A stretch of DNA of 64,000 nucleotides from RBG-13-51-36 sp046497565 (lineage in GTDB: Bacteria; Chloroflexota; Dehalococcoidia; GIF9; AB-539-J10): positions 43,580 to 107,579 of the forward strand of contig JAWOFK010000073.1 in NCBI GenBank assembly GCA_046497565.1, in the 5' to 3' direction. Of this stretch, positions 34,708 through 43,337 are shown piece after piece. The notes beneath the pieces were generated by a model that had not been told where the DNA came from, searched no databases, and saw only the letters and a program-made list of their open reading frames with translations. The first letter of the stretch is position 1. Each line of letters starts with the position of its first letter. Position numbers and translations under genes: made by a program.

Positions 34708-35676
34708 GTGAAGCTGCCCAGGCTAGACGTCAATTTCTATAAGGTTGTTACTGGCGTTGGGTTTTCATTGCTTTGGGCCAGGACAATGTACCTGATCTGG
34801 GCACAACCGTCCTACATAACCTTCGTCTGGTTCTATCTCTTGATAGGGAGCGTCATACTCAAGTGGGGAATCTTCAAGATAGTCGACCGGATCCACCTGA
34901 AGGTGAAGCTCAAGGCGGTGAAAGAAGAGCTCGACGAATCCAGGACGCGAGTTCAGGAAGCTACCAAGAGTGAACTCAAAGCAGATGGCCAACAGGTGGG
35001 CATCAACAACGTGGCCGATGCTGGCCTTGCCCAGAGGCTTGAACAGCTTGAACACGACGTATGGTCCTTCGGCAACATGGTGGAGACGGCCCTCAAGAGC
35101 TCTGTAGATAGCCTGCAGAGAAGAGATACCGACCTTGCTACTCGGATTATCAAGCATGACCAGGAGCTGGACCAGAAGGAATTTGCCATCCGGGAAGAAT
35201 GTATGAGCCTTCTTGCCGCCGGTTACTCCCGGCGTAGCGACCTCCGGATGATAGTCGCTGTTCTGGGGATTATTACGGAACTGGAGCGCATGGGGGATTA
35301 TGCTAAGGGCATAGCCAATATCACCTTGATGATAGGTAATCAGCCACCATTGAAGCCGCTTACAGACATTCCCCGAATGGCACAAAAGGGGACAGAGATG
35401 CTTCGAGGGAGCCTGGAGTCCCTGTCGGAGAGAGACGTGGAAAATGCCAAACGCATCTGTCAGATGGATGATGAGATAGACGCCCTCTATGACCGGGTAT
35501 TCCGCGAGCTTCTCATGTTCATGGTCGCGAACCCGGATAACACTACCCGGGCTACCCGACTGATATGGGTAGCACACAATCTGGAGCGCTTTGCCGACAG
35601 GATAACCAATATCTGTGAGTATGTTGTCTTTAGTATTACCGGGGAAAAGGTCGATATAGGCGCATCACAGTATTGA
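34708..35676 (+). CDS. PhoU-domain protein with N-terminal membrane anchor
   Basis: A 322-residue protein. Residues about 11-55 contain two hydrophobic stretches (VVTGVGFSLLWARTMYLIW and ITFVWFYLLIGSVILKWGIF) likely to insert in the membrane, then a basic/coiled-coil segment (55-80), then two PhoU repeats (about 110-310) with the ELERMGDYAKGIANI and HNLERFADRITNI motifs that bind metal clusters. Ordinary PhoU is soluble, about 220 residues, and sits with Pst transporters. No pst genes are nearby, so a role in phosphate or cation transport regulation is only inferred from the family. GAGGTGA precedes the GTG start. Confidence 0.82.
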   Translation: MKLPRLDVNFYKVVTGVGFSLLWARTMYLIWAQPSYITFVWFYLLIGSVILKWGIFKIVDRIHLKVKLKAVKEELDESRTRVQEATKSELKADGQQVGINNVADAGLAQRLEQLEHDVWSFGNMVETALKSSVDSLQRRDTDLATRIIKHDQELDQKEFAIREECMSLLAAGYSRRSDLRMIVAVLGIITELERMGDYAKGIANITLMIGNQPPLKPLTDIPRMAQKGTEMLRGSLESLSERDVENAKRICQMDDEIDALYDRVFRELLMFMVANPDNTTRATRLIWVAHNLERFADRITNICEYVVFSITGEKVDIGASQY

Positions 35677-35703
35677 TATGGCCCAGCTGACCAATACAAA
35701 AAA

Positions 35704-35739
35704 CGATGCCTCCAAGATAGTGTTCCCCTGGAGGTATCG
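35704..35739 (+). terminator. Hairpin after the PhoU-like gene
   Basis: CGATGCCTCCA and TGGAGGTATCG pair over 11 bases (one G-U) around a 14-base loop. There is no clean T run, so it may be a factor-dependent terminator or a stabilising stem-loop. Confidence 0.4.
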
Positions 35740-35864
35740 TGGCATCTTATTTCTGGAAAACATGACCGCCGCTTAACAAAAGGCTTTATTGTTCATGAGC
35801 AGGTCCGGAAGAGTAGCGGCGAAGCAGGTGGCATAATGCTGACAAGGCCGCGCTATCCCTGTCG

Positions 35865-36929
35865 TTATAAGGAAGCAAAGCACTTCCAGTAAGGGGCGAG
35901 TGCCGACCTGACGGCTTCTACTATCTTTCTTGTTTCCAGAACTGCATAATCCTTTGTATGTCCCACGGGAATAGGGTACGGTTCTTCAAGGTCTGGCTCT
36001 ATTCCCACCAGGCCGCAGATCGAGGCCAACCATCCCCTGGCAAATAGAGTTCCCGCCGGGTCGTATCCGGACCCGGCAAATGCTACCACCTTGCCCCGAC
36101 ATACCATATCGGCAGTGCGCCCCACCTTGTCCCCAATCATATGAATTCCCTGCAAGGTTAACCCCATTCGGGTTAGTCGGTCGATGAAGTGGGTATCGCT
36201 CCCGTCCACCATTATTATCACCTGTGGCTGAAATTCTGCTGCCAGCGGCACGAATACATTATCCAAAACGTATTCATAAGCCAGGTCGCCGGTACCCGGT
36301 AACAGGGGAATATTCACCGAGCAGCCTTGCCCTTCACCTTCTCCCATGGGGTTCCCATAGCCCGGCCCGGGATAGAGGGTGCGCGGGTCCTGGTGAATAG
36401 ACATGAACAGCACCCGGGAATCACGGGCAAAGATGCCATAGATGCCGTCCCCGGCATGAGCATCTGTGTCAAGTATCAATATGCGCTGCACACCATGGTT
36501 TTGCAGCAGGTTCTCGGCGCATATTCCGACATCGCTGAAGATACCAAATCCCTTTTCATAAGACTTGCCCGCGTGTTGCACACCTCCGCCGATGACTACT
36601 GCTTTACCGAAAGCCCCCGACTGGACCAGCTCACCCGCGAGCTTGCCGGCCCCGGCCAGCAATCTTGCCGCCCTGACCACGCCGGGAGAGAGCGGCGTGT
36701 CATGCGGATCCCGGGACTCGCACCTTTCCACGCGCCGGATATATTCATCGGTGTGTACCAGCCTGAGGTCGGCTTCGGTGGCATATCCGGGCTCGATGAT
36801 TTCAAAATCGGGATTGTTGCCGGCTTTCTCCCTGAACAGGCGCATGAAGGTTTCATACCTCTCACCTGTGAGCACGTGTCCCAGGTCGTACTCCTGCATT
36901 TTCTGGCTATAAAGTATTGCCGTCCGCAT
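35865..36929 (-). CDS. Histone-deacetylase-family amidohydrolase (acetoin utilisation protein type)
   Basis: About 354 residues when started at the ATG at 36929, which gives the typical MRTAILYS opening. Class II HDAC-like zinc enzymes cleave acetyl-lysine, acetylpolyamines or other amides. Present here are GGGVQHAGKS (His-rich loop), DTDAHAGDGIYGIF (Zn-binding Asp and His), SIHQDPRTLYPGPGYGNPMGEGEG, and MVDGSDTHF (third Zn ligand). The distal longer start at 37007 lacks support. Substrate is unknown; a polyamine or protein-lysine target is possible. Confidence 0.87.
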   Translation of the reverse strand: MRTAILYSQKMQEYDLGHVLTGERYETFMRLFREKAGNNPDFEIIEPGYATEADLRLVHTDEYIRRVERCESRDPHDTPLSPGVVRAARLLAGAGKLAGELVQSGAFGKAVVIGGGVQHAGKSYEKGFGIFSDVGICAENLLQNHGVQRILILDTDAHAGDGIYGIFARDSRVLFMSIHQDPRTLYPGPGYGNPMGEGEGQGCSVNIPLLPGTGDLAYEYVLDNVFVPLAAEFQPQVIIMVDGSDTHFIDRLTRMGLTLQGIHMIGDKVGRTADMVCRGKVVAFAGSGYDPAGTLFARGWLASICGLVGIEPDLEEPYPIPVGHTKDYAVLETRKIVEAVRSALAPYWKCFASL

Positions 36930-37013
36930 CACATAATCGCCGGGAGGTGATGCCGGCTCTCCACTCCAGAGTATCCGAAGGTTACGTCGATGGTCACAGC
37001 TTAGCACGCGTGG

Positions 37014-37042
37014 TTGCCTTGTGTCACTCAGAATGTTATAAT
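37014..37042 (+). promoter_or_regulatory. Promoter of the microprotein/nuclease operon
   Basis: TTGCCT (37014-37019) and TATAAT (37037-37042) are exactly 17 bases apart. It points toward the genes starting at 37158 and lies in the divergent gap with the HDAC-like gene. Confidence 0.55.
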
Positions 37043-37157
37043 GTCACCCAGGCCGGTAATCATCGGTTCTCTCTTTTTTCACAAGAATCTCCCAATAAAA
37101 AATTCAGTTCATAGGGCAGGCTAACTCTGTCCGGAAAAGCAACATGGAGGTGAACAG

Positions 37158-37271
37158 ATGGGCAAGAAAGACGAGAAGAAAAGACAGAAGGAGGCTTACC
37201 AGAGGACATTCAAGACTGGTGGCAAGTCAACGAAAACCAAGCCCAAATCACCGGGCCGCAAGGTCAAGTGA
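37158..37271 (+). CDS. 37-residue lysine-rich microprotein A
   Basis: The ATG follows GGAGGTGA (consensus ribosome site, 5-6 bases away). The product begins MGKKDEKKRQKEAYQRTFK and ends PGRKVK; about one third is Lys or Arg. Its predicted promoter is 116 bases upstream. There is no known function; the composition suggests RNA or ribosome contact, which is inference only. Compare the 31-residue microprotein at 37977 that starts with the same MGKK. Confidence 0.6.
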   Translation: MGKKDEKKRQKEAYQRTFKTGGKSTKTKPKSPGRKVK

Positions 37272-37378
37272 GGGTCCCGACCAGACACAAAGCACATGAG
37301 TCCGATAAGCGGAAACGACGATCGCGGGTGCTGGTCCCGGTACCTGCCAGGAAGTGGGCAGAAGCAGACGAACGATAA
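37268..37378 (+). CDS. 36-residue basic microprotein B, overlapping A
   Basis: A GTG start overlaps the stop of microprotein A in the four-base form GTGA, a usual sign of translational coupling. The frame runs 36 residues (starts RVPTRHKAHES, then DKRKRRSRVLVPVPARKW) to TAA at 37378. AAGG lies upstream at a short distance. It is very basic. Its reality is less certain than A because it is short and the start is GTG. Confidence 0.4.
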   Translation: MRVPTRHKAHESDKRKRRSRVLVPVPARKWAEADER

Positions 37379-37395
37379 GCTAACGGGAGGTGACT

Positions 37396-37953
37396 ATGAT
37401 AGAGATGACCATTCAAACAATGGCGATTAGCCCGGAGAACTACCGGGGACTGGTAATCCTGAAGGAGGAAACAGGCGAGTGCTATCTGCCGATCTGGGTC
37501 GGTTCCGCCGAAGCCGGTGCTATAGCCGCAAAGCTTCAGGGCGCGGATATGCCCCGTCCTTTAAGCCATGACCTGTTATGTTCAGTCATTGGTAACCTGA
37601 AGGCCAGTGTCGATTCCGTTGTCATCAATGAACTCAGAGATGATACTTTCTACGCTAGAATTCTACTGAATACATCGGAAGGACAGACGGATGTGGATTC
37701 TCGGCCCAGCGATGCCTTAGCCGTGGCAGTAAGAGCCGGGGTACCCATCTTGGTTGAGGAAACGGTCCTGGACGAAGGCGGGGTCTTAATCGACAGCGAG
37801 ACCGGACAGGTTGTCCCCCACCAGACGTCCGAAGAGAAGAGCGTAACCGAAGACGAGCTAGAGAGGCTATCTGCCTTTAGCGACTTCATCAACACACTTG
37901 ACACAAATAAGCTAGGCGAGGAGAAAAAGGGAGATGAGGACAGCGACCAGTAG
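37396..37953 (+). CDS. Bifunctional nuclease family protein (DUF151)
   Basis: A 185-residue protein of the BFN family. Hallmarks include the MAISPENYRGLVILKEE opening strand, LPIWVGSAEAGAIA, RPLSHDLL and DVDSRPSDALAVAVRAGVPI. The domain covers roughly residues 1-135, followed by an acidic, Ser/Lys-rich tail. Family members have been reported to degrade RNA and DNA, and others act as regulators; the biochemical role here is unproven. GGGAGG is correctly spaced for the ATG at 37396; a GTG at 37390 overlaps that site. Tiny basic proteins lie on both sides in the same operon. Confidence 0.88.
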   Translation: MIEMTIQTMAISPENYRGLVILKEETGECYLPIWVGSAEAGAIAAKLQGADMPRPLSHDLLCSVIGNLKASVDSVVINELRDDTFYARILLNTSEGQTDVDSRPSDALAVAVRAGVPILVEETVLDEGGVLIDSETGQVVPHQTSEEKSVTEDELERLSAFSDFINTLDTNKLGEEKKGDEDSDQ

Positions 37954-37976
37954 ACAGCAACCGGGGAGTAGATTTG

Positions 37977-38072
37977 ATGGGGAAAAAAGCTGGCAAAGAG
38001 ACGGATAAAAAGAAGTATAAAAAGAGTGCCGACTATCTTAAGCAAGGCCCCAAGAGAAAGAAAGGGCGTTGA
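37977..38072 (+). CDS. 31-residue lysine-rich microprotein C
   Basis: The frame starts at an ATG with GGGGAGTAG upstream and ends at TGA 38072. The product begins MGKKAGKETDKKKYKKSADY and ends KQGPKRKKGR; about 14 of 31 residues are Lys or Arg. It starts 24 bases after the nuclease-family gene and shares its MGKK opening with microprotein A. Not recognised as a known family. Confidence 0.5.
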   Translation: MGKKAGKETDKKKYKKSADYLKQGPKRKKGR

Positions 38073-38211
38073 GGTTGGTCGATTTATAGAAGAAATGCCG
38101 ATAGCTATACTATAATAGCGAACACGCGGCTTGCAGTAAGCCGGCTCAGATTGGTGAATGTGCAACGTCGGCGAATCAAGTCCGTTATTGGAGCGAAGAG
38201 GTGTATGATAA

Positions 38212-38529
38212 ATGAGTGCCATTGACGATTTTGCCAGGCTGATCGAAGCTACCGATGTTGCAAAGCACATCCTGAGCAGTTTGAAAGAGGAACCTGCACG
38301 CCGCCTTGGCAGGATATGTCGGGAATATGACAGGACTGGCGAACCAGTGCCGGACCACAACGTAGAATTGTACGGATTCATGGGGGAAGCTGCTGTTGCC
38401 GCACTCGTGTCTGCCGGACTGATCAGAAGACAGCCTGGCGGACGGACGTCGCTATATTGCTATGAGCCCACTGCTGAAGGGATGAATCAATATGAGAAAC
38501 TGAAAGCAGACGCCTTCTTGCCGAAATAG
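38212..38529 (+). CDS. Small winged-helix-like protein, 105 residues
   Basis: The sequence reads as four or five helices with a C-terminal beta hairpin: GEAAVAALVSAGLIRRQPGGRTSLYCYEPTAEG resembles a winged-helix recognition helix plus wing, followed by ending EGMNQYEKL. It therefore could bind DNA or act in a toxin-antitoxin-like or macro-domain pair. The next gene (macro domain) begins 16 bases downstream on the same strand. Ribosome site is weak. No family name is claimed. Confidence 0.6.
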   Translation: MSAIDDFARLIEATDVAKHILSSLKEEPARRLGRICREYDRTGEPVPDHNVELYGFMGEAAVAALVSAGLIRRQPGGRTSLYCYEPTAEGMNQYEKLKADAFLPK

Positions 38530-38545
38530 GGCTGGTGCTTTCGTC

Positions 38546-38977
38546 ATGCAACCCTATCTCTTATTTAATGCTGGCAGTAAACATGCTATAGATGAAGATT
38601 GGGTGCCTACGGATTGTCGGCCATTAGCTCCCATAAAACCGGGTGAAGCAGTAATCACCGGCGGGCATAATCTTCCAAACCGTTATGTGATTCACTGCCT
38701 GGGGCCAGTCTATGGTATGGGTAAGCCGGAAGATGAGCTTTTGGCAAGATGCTACCGGAACGCGTTGCAGCTTGCAGACGACTACAACATAGATTCGGTT
38801 ACCTTTCCGGCTATTTCCACCGGTGCATTTGGCTACCCTGCGGAAGAAGCAGCCGGTGTCGCATTCAGCGCCGTTTTGGAGATGATACCGAAGCTAAAAC
38901 ACGTGGAAAAAATCCGGTTCGTACTTCATAGTGCCAGAGACCTTGAAATTCACGAAAGAGTACTGTCTACGTTATAG
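38546..38977 (+). CDS. Macro domain protein lacking the N-terminal segment
   Basis: A 143-residue protein recognisable as the macro (ADP-ribose-binding) fold from GEAVITGGHNLPNRYVIHCLGP onward, with FPAISTGAFGYP (the phosphate-binding loop) and ADP-ribose-site residues in the C-terminal half. The usual N-terminal NAAN motif and GGGV loop are missing: only NAGSKHAID remains of that region, so catalytic Asn is not evident. It may be a degraded gene or a diverged binder. It follows the winged-helix-like gene with 16 bases between, suggesting an operon. I tried the other frames upstream and did not find the missing part. Confidence 0.72.
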   Translation: MQPYLLFNAGSKHAIDEDWVPTDCRPLAPIKPGEAVITGGHNLPNRYVIHCLGPVYGMGKPEDELLARCYRNALQLADDYNIDSVTFPAISTGAFGYPAEEAAGVAFSAVLEMIPKLKHVEKIRFVLHSARDLEIHERVLSTL

Positions 38978-39091
38978 GGTCCCACTGCACACTTCTCAGA
39001 AATGTAAAATCCGAAATGCCCAGCTAAACTTAGACTACTGCAGAAAAGACGGAGTATATAGGGAGGCCTGTCTTCGTGTCTGCATCTAATC

Positions 39092-39121
39092 TTGTCCCCT
39101 GAGCTTCCAATGACTTATAAT
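39092..39121 (+). promoter_or_regulatory. Likely promoter of the TPR/SEC-C gene
   Basis: TTGTCC (39092-39097) and TATAAT (39116-39121) with an 18-base spacer, 52 bases before the ATG at 39173. Confidence 0.45.
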
Positions 39122-39172
39122 TTAGAAGAGCGGGAATAAAACCTGATAAGGGGAATGTAAGAATGGAGTAAT

Positions 39173-41161
39173 ATGAGAAATGGCGAATTCAGTTGGGAAC
39201 CTGAAGTCGTGGCTGGCATGACCACGCAGGCGATTACCGACAAGCTCAAGGAGCTTGTTCCTGCTTTTGACCTTGACTCTTTCGTTGCAAAAACAGGGGA
39301 ATACATTTCTTGTGAAGACCTTACCGAAGAAGAATACTATCCTCACGCTACCTTTTCCGACGAAGACGAAGACTTCATCTGGATGGCTTGTGAGGAGCTG
39401 TGGAAGCGGCTTGTGCCGGATAAGCTGGCGGTGGAGCTTGTAGTCGATCAGGTCGACAACCTGGTTATAGAAATCATAAAGGCTGGACGGCAACAAAGAT
39501 GGCAAGAAGCCTTCCGCCGGAGCCGGGAAGCTGTCGACCTGATTTGCCAGCATACAATTGAAGAAACCCCTTCTGGACGTAGGATAAGACGTGACTTCTA
39601 CGATAAGCTCCGCGAGACAACGTTTTACGATTTTGATAGGCTTTTTGATGACTTGATTAAGAGCCTGGTGGGGCATGAGGAATACGAGAGAGTAATTGCT
39701 ATTGCCGATGTCTTCGGTGACGCTACAGGGGATGATAGTTTACTTGACTACAAGGCGGAAAGCCTGTTTGCACTTGGTAAGACAGGCGAGGCAGAGCAGC
39801 TATATAGAGATATAATAAGCCGCAACCCCGACAACCCGTGGTGCCTCTTGCACATAGGAGACTGCTATGCCACCTATGGCAGGAAGGACTTCTCAAAAGC
39901 AAAAGATTACTACCTTAAGGCGCTAAGTATCGCCAAGAAACACGGAAAAGACCCTGACGCCAAGGTTGAGATGTCTGCTGTGTATCAGCGGCTAATTGAC
40001 CTGGCCTATGATACAGGGAACCGTGCCGAGGCTGAACGTTATGTGCGTCTCCTGGAGTCATTAGAGACAAAGAAGGTGGGACGCAACGCCCCCTGTCCCT
40101 GTGGGAGTGGCAAGAAGTACAAGAACTGCTGCGGACAGGATGTGACCGGGACACCATCAGTCTCCTTTGACCGGCGCACAATGGAGAAAAACCTTCGGGC
40201 ACTTAAGCAAACTATTGAAGGCAAGGACTTTGGCTCTGTTGATGAGATCAACAGGTACTGGGAACAGTTCAATAGAACGGGCGAGGTTCCTCAATGGGTG
40301 CCCGAGACACCCGTCGAGCAAGCTCAGAGCTTGATATATAAGGCTCTAGAGACAACGGGAAACAAAAGGCTGAAGCTTATCGAGCAGGCACTCAAGGTAT
40401 CGCCGGACTGTGCCGATGCCTATGTTCTACTGGCAGAGGAAAAGGCAAAGAGCGCTGAAGAAGCCCTCAGCCTGTATGAGGCCGGGGTCAGGGCCGGGGA
40501 GCGTGCTCTGGGGAAGAAAGTTTTTGAGAAAGAGGGCGGTCACTTCTGGGGTATGGTGGAGACAAGGCCATATATGCGGGCGAGGTTGGGACTGGCTCAG
40601 TGCCTGTGGACATTGGGAAAGCAGGAGGAGGCAATCGGTCATTTCTACGAGCTTCTCAGGCTAAACCCGAGCGATAATCAGGGAGTCCGCTATATCCTGG
40701 CGGCGAGCCTTGTGGAGGTGGGAGATATTGATGCCGTGCAGCAGCTTCTCGGTCAGTATGATGAACCGAGTGCAGAATGGCTGTACACTAAAACCTTGGT
40801 GGCCTTTGTTAAACAGGGGGACAGCACTGAGGCACGCCGGCTATTTATGGAGGCGCGTAAACACAATCATCAAGTGGTATCATACCTTTTGGGTGAGAAA
40901 AAGCTGCCCAAGCAACTGCCCGAGAGGGTAGGATTCGGGGACAAAAGCGAAGCTGTCACATATGCTGCTGAGTTTGGGCCCGGATGGCATCAGACTGAAG
41001 GCGCAATTGACTGGCTGGCATCAGTGTCTGGCAAAGCTAGAGGGACGTGGCAGCCAGCTGAAAAGCCCGTTGGTATTCCCGAGGTGTTTCTGCAAGCATT
41101 CGAATCGGAAGATGGAAAAGGACGCCCCAAAAAGCGGGACGGAAAACAGCAAGAGGAATAG
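39173..41161 (+). CDS. TPR-repeat protein with SEC-C zinc motif
   Basis: A 662-residue cytoplasmic protein. The region up to about 300 includes helical repeats of TPR type (DYKAESLFALGKTGEAEQLYR, LLHIGDCYATYG). A SEC-C metal-binding motif follows (VGRNAPCPCGSGKKYKNCCG, about 303-322), the same motif that ends SecA. From about 375 further TPR-like repeats (SLIYKALETTGNKRLKLIEQAL, ARLGLAQCLWTLGKQEEAIGHF) run to near the C-terminus. The combination suggests a scaffold or chaperone-like adaptor, but no function is established. GGAG lies upstream of the ATG. Confidence 0.8.
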   Translation: MRNGEFSWEPEVVAGMTTQAITDKLKELVPAFDLDSFVAKTGEYISCEDLTEEEYYPHATFSDEDEDFIWMACEELWKRLVPDKLAVELVVDQVDNLVIEIIKAGRQQRWQEAFRRSREAVDLICQHTIEETPSGRRIRRDFYDKLRETTFYDFDRLFDDLIKSLVGHEEYERVIAIADVFGDATGDDSLLDYKAESLFALGKTGEAEQLYRDIISRNPDNPWCLLHIGDCYATYGRKDFSKAKDYYLKALSIAKKHGKDPDAKVEMSAVYQRLIDLAYDTGNRAEAERYVRLLESLETKKVGRNAPCPCGSGKKYKNCCGQDVTGTPSVSFDRRTMEKNLRALKQTIEGKDFGSVDEINRYWEQFNRTGEVPQWVPETPVEQAQSLIYKALETTGNKRLKLIEQALKVSPDCADAYVLLAEEKAKSAEEALSLYEAGVRAGERALGKKVFEKEGGHFWGMVETRPYMRARLGLAQCLWTLGKQEEAIGHFYELLRLNPSDNQGVRYILAASLVEVGDIDAVQQLLGQYDEPSAEWLYTKTLVAFVKQGDSTEARRLFMEARKHNHQVVSYLLGEKKLPKQLPERVGFGDKSEAVTYAAEFGPGWHQTEGAIDWLASVSGKARGTWQPAEKPVGIPEVFLQAFESEDGKGRPKKRDGKQQEE

Positions 41162-41267
41162 CCAATCGCTGCACACTAACTCAAATTGTTCAGTCTCGAC
41201 GGGACAAGCCGTGCTTCTTTTTTTGACAACCGGCTGGTGTGTAATATAACATCGTTCTTGCGAGACT

Positions 41268-42767
41268 ATGTCCATGTCACAGTGGAATGAACAAGGCAAT
41301 AACCCGAAGATTGATAGACTTATCGTTGTTTCAAACCGCCTACCTATCGTCCTGACAAAGGAGTCAGAGGGAAAGTGGCACGTTCAGCTTGGCTCGGGCG
41401 GATTGGTTACCGCCCTGACTCCCATCCTGCGTGACAGGGGAGGCCTGTGGATTGGCTGGCCCGGAACGTTGGAGGAGGTTGACCCTGATGAGCTGGAAGC
41501 CATGGCAGGCAAGAGCACAGGCTACGCTCTCAAGCCAGTCAGGCTAACCGCGGAAGAGATTAATGGATACTACTTCGGATTCTCGAATGAAATTCTGTGG
41601 CCGCTCTTTCATAGTCTTCAATCGCGCTGCAACTTCGATCCAGCCTATTGGGTCGCCTACCAGACAGTCAATCGCAAATTCGCCCAGGTAATCGCAGAGA
41701 GCGCCAGGGCAACTGACTACATATGGGTCCATGATTACCATCTCATGCTCGTGGCCAAAGAACTGCGTGCCATGGGTGTGAAATGCAAAGTAGGTTTCTT
41801 TCTTCACACCCCTTTTCCCCCGCGTGACATCTTTACCATATTACCATGGCGGTCGCAGATCCTAGAAGCGCTATCGGAGTATGACCTCGTTGGATTTCAA
41901 ACCATGCGTGACAGGAACAATTTCATCCATTACGTTGAAGGCTTGATCAAGGGTTTACATGTTGATGCCAGGAGACAGGTGTGCACGATCGCTACGCCAC
42001 AGCGACAAACCAGGGGCGGCGCTTTTCCAATTGGCATAGACTTCAAGGAATTTGCCCGGCAAGCGGCTAACAAGGGCGTATCAGAAAGAGCTAAGCAATT
42101 GCACGATACCATAACCGATGGCCAGGTCATTCTGGGCGTAGATCGTCTGGACTATTCCAAGGGAATTCCACAGAGGTTACGAGCGTTCAGAAACGCCTTG
42201 GAGCGCTTCGACGAACTGCGCGGCAAAGTAGCTCTGGTTCAAATTGTGGTGCCGAGCCGCGAGGATGTCCCTGAATATCAGATGCTTAAAGCCGAAATCG
42301 AGGGATTGGTGGGTGAGATTAGCGGCAAATTCAGCCAGGCAGACTGGACTCCGATTCGTTATATGTTCCGGAGTTTGGAACGCGATGAGCTTCTTGCATA
42401 TTACCGCGCTGCCGATATAGCGCTGGTCACGCCTTTGAGAGACGGGATGAACTTGGTAGCCAAGGAGTACTGTGCCGCGAATGCAGACAATAACGGAGTG
42501 CTAATACTGAGCGAATTCGCGGGTGCAGCAACTCAGTTACGTACAGGTGCGCTGGTGGTCAACCCGCACGATATTGAAGGCGTAGCCAACGCCATCTACC
42601 AGGCATACAGCATGAGCCCGAGTGAACGGCAATCGAGAATGCGGAGACTCAGACAATCCGTTGCGAAACGTGATATTTTCTGGTGGGTGAACTTCTTCCT
42701 CTGGGCGGCCACCACTCACAGCTTAGATGATTCGTGGCCACCGAGGCAGTCGCGGCCTTCCCGGTAA
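41268..42767 (+). CDS. otsA: Alpha,alpha-trehalose-phosphate synthase (GT20)
   Basis: A 499-residue GT20 enzyme joining a UDP/GDP-glucose donor with glucose 6-phosphate to give trehalose 6-phosphate, a compatible-solute precursor. The family opening VSNRLPIVL and LGSGGLVTALTPIL (phosphate loop) are followed by VHDYHLM, FFLHTPFPPRD, VGVDRLDYSKG-type VDRLDYSKGIPQRLRAF, and TPLRDGMNLVAKEY. No phosphatase (OtsB) gene is adjacent. Glucosylglycerol-phosphate synthase is a close relative and cannot be excluded without an alignment. No strong ribosome site is seen. Confidence 0.9.
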   Translation: MSMSQWNEQGNNPKIDRLIVVSNRLPIVLTKESEGKWHVQLGSGGLVTALTPILRDRGGLWIGWPGTLEEVDPDELEAMAGKSTGYALKPVRLTAEEINGYYFGFSNEILWPLFHSLQSRCNFDPAYWVAYQTVNRKFAQVIAESARATDYIWVHDYHLMLVAKELRAMGVKCKVGFFLHTPFPPRDIFTILPWRSQILEALSEYDLVGFQTMRDRNNFIHYVEGLIKGLHVDARRQVCTIATPQRQTRGGAFPIGIDFKEFARQAANKGVSERAKQLHDTITDGQVILGVDRLDYSKGIPQRLRAFRNALERFDELRGKVALVQIVVPSREDVPEYQMLKAEIEGLVGEISGKFSQADWTPIRYMFRSLERDELLAYYRAADIALVTPLRDGMNLVAKEYCAANADNNGVLILSEFAGAATQLRTGALVVNPHDIEGVANAIYQAYSMSPSERQSRMRRLRQSVAKRDIFWWVNFFLWAATTHSLDDSWPPRQSRPSR

Positions 42768-42860
42768 GCGGCAACCAGCCGCATATAGAATCATACCAGG
42801 ACTTCAGTTATCCGCGAGAAACTCACTGGATATGCGGCCGGGACAACAATTAGCGAAATG

Positions 42861-43337
42861 TTACACTTCCAAGCCTAGAACTACCGAGGCCTCAACCTGA
42901 CGCTGAGGAATATCCCAATACTTTGCCAAAAGCTCGTCCTTGTCGGGCATGAGCTCAAACCCGTGCTCCTGGTAGAATTCAATTGCCCAGCTAGCGTCTG
43001 CCCAGGTACCTACAAGCAAACGCTTGGTCTTTGTCATTTGCTTGACATGATTAAGGAGTATCGTGCCGATACCCCTCCTCTGGTACGCAGACAACACATA
43101 AGCATGCCTGATAAGGGTAACATCTTTGACCGGCTGGAAACCTATAACCCCAACCAATTCGCCTTCTTCTTGCCAACCAAAGAAAGTCATGCTTGTCATC
43201 TCACGCCGCAGTTCTTCCCTCGGCATGTACGGCTCATGATAACAGTTGCCGGGAATAACGCCTTTGTAAGCACGAGCCGCCTCGTTTATAACCTGCCAGA
43301 TGGCATTTGTATCTTTGGACGATAGCCTTATAATCAT
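42861..43337 (-). CDS. GNAT family N-acetyltransferase
   Basis: A 158-residue acetyltransferase. The acetyl-CoA loop is in VLSAYQRRGIGTILLNHV (about 80-98; RRGIG matches the Q/RxxGxG/A motif), preceded by the VGVIGFQPV strand and followed by VGTWADASWAIEFYQEHGFELM. It is complete and well conserved in fold; the acceptor is unknown. It is transcribed away from the acetyl-CoA synthetase gene. Confidence 0.9.
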   Translation of the reverse strand: MIIRLSSKDTNAIWQVINEAARAYKGVIPGNCYHEPYMPREELRREMTSMTFFGWQEEGELVGVIGFQPVKDVTLIRHAYVLSAYQRRGIGTILLNHVKQMTKTKRLLVGTWADASWAIEFYQEHGFELMPDKDELLAKYWDIPQRQVEASVVLGLEV

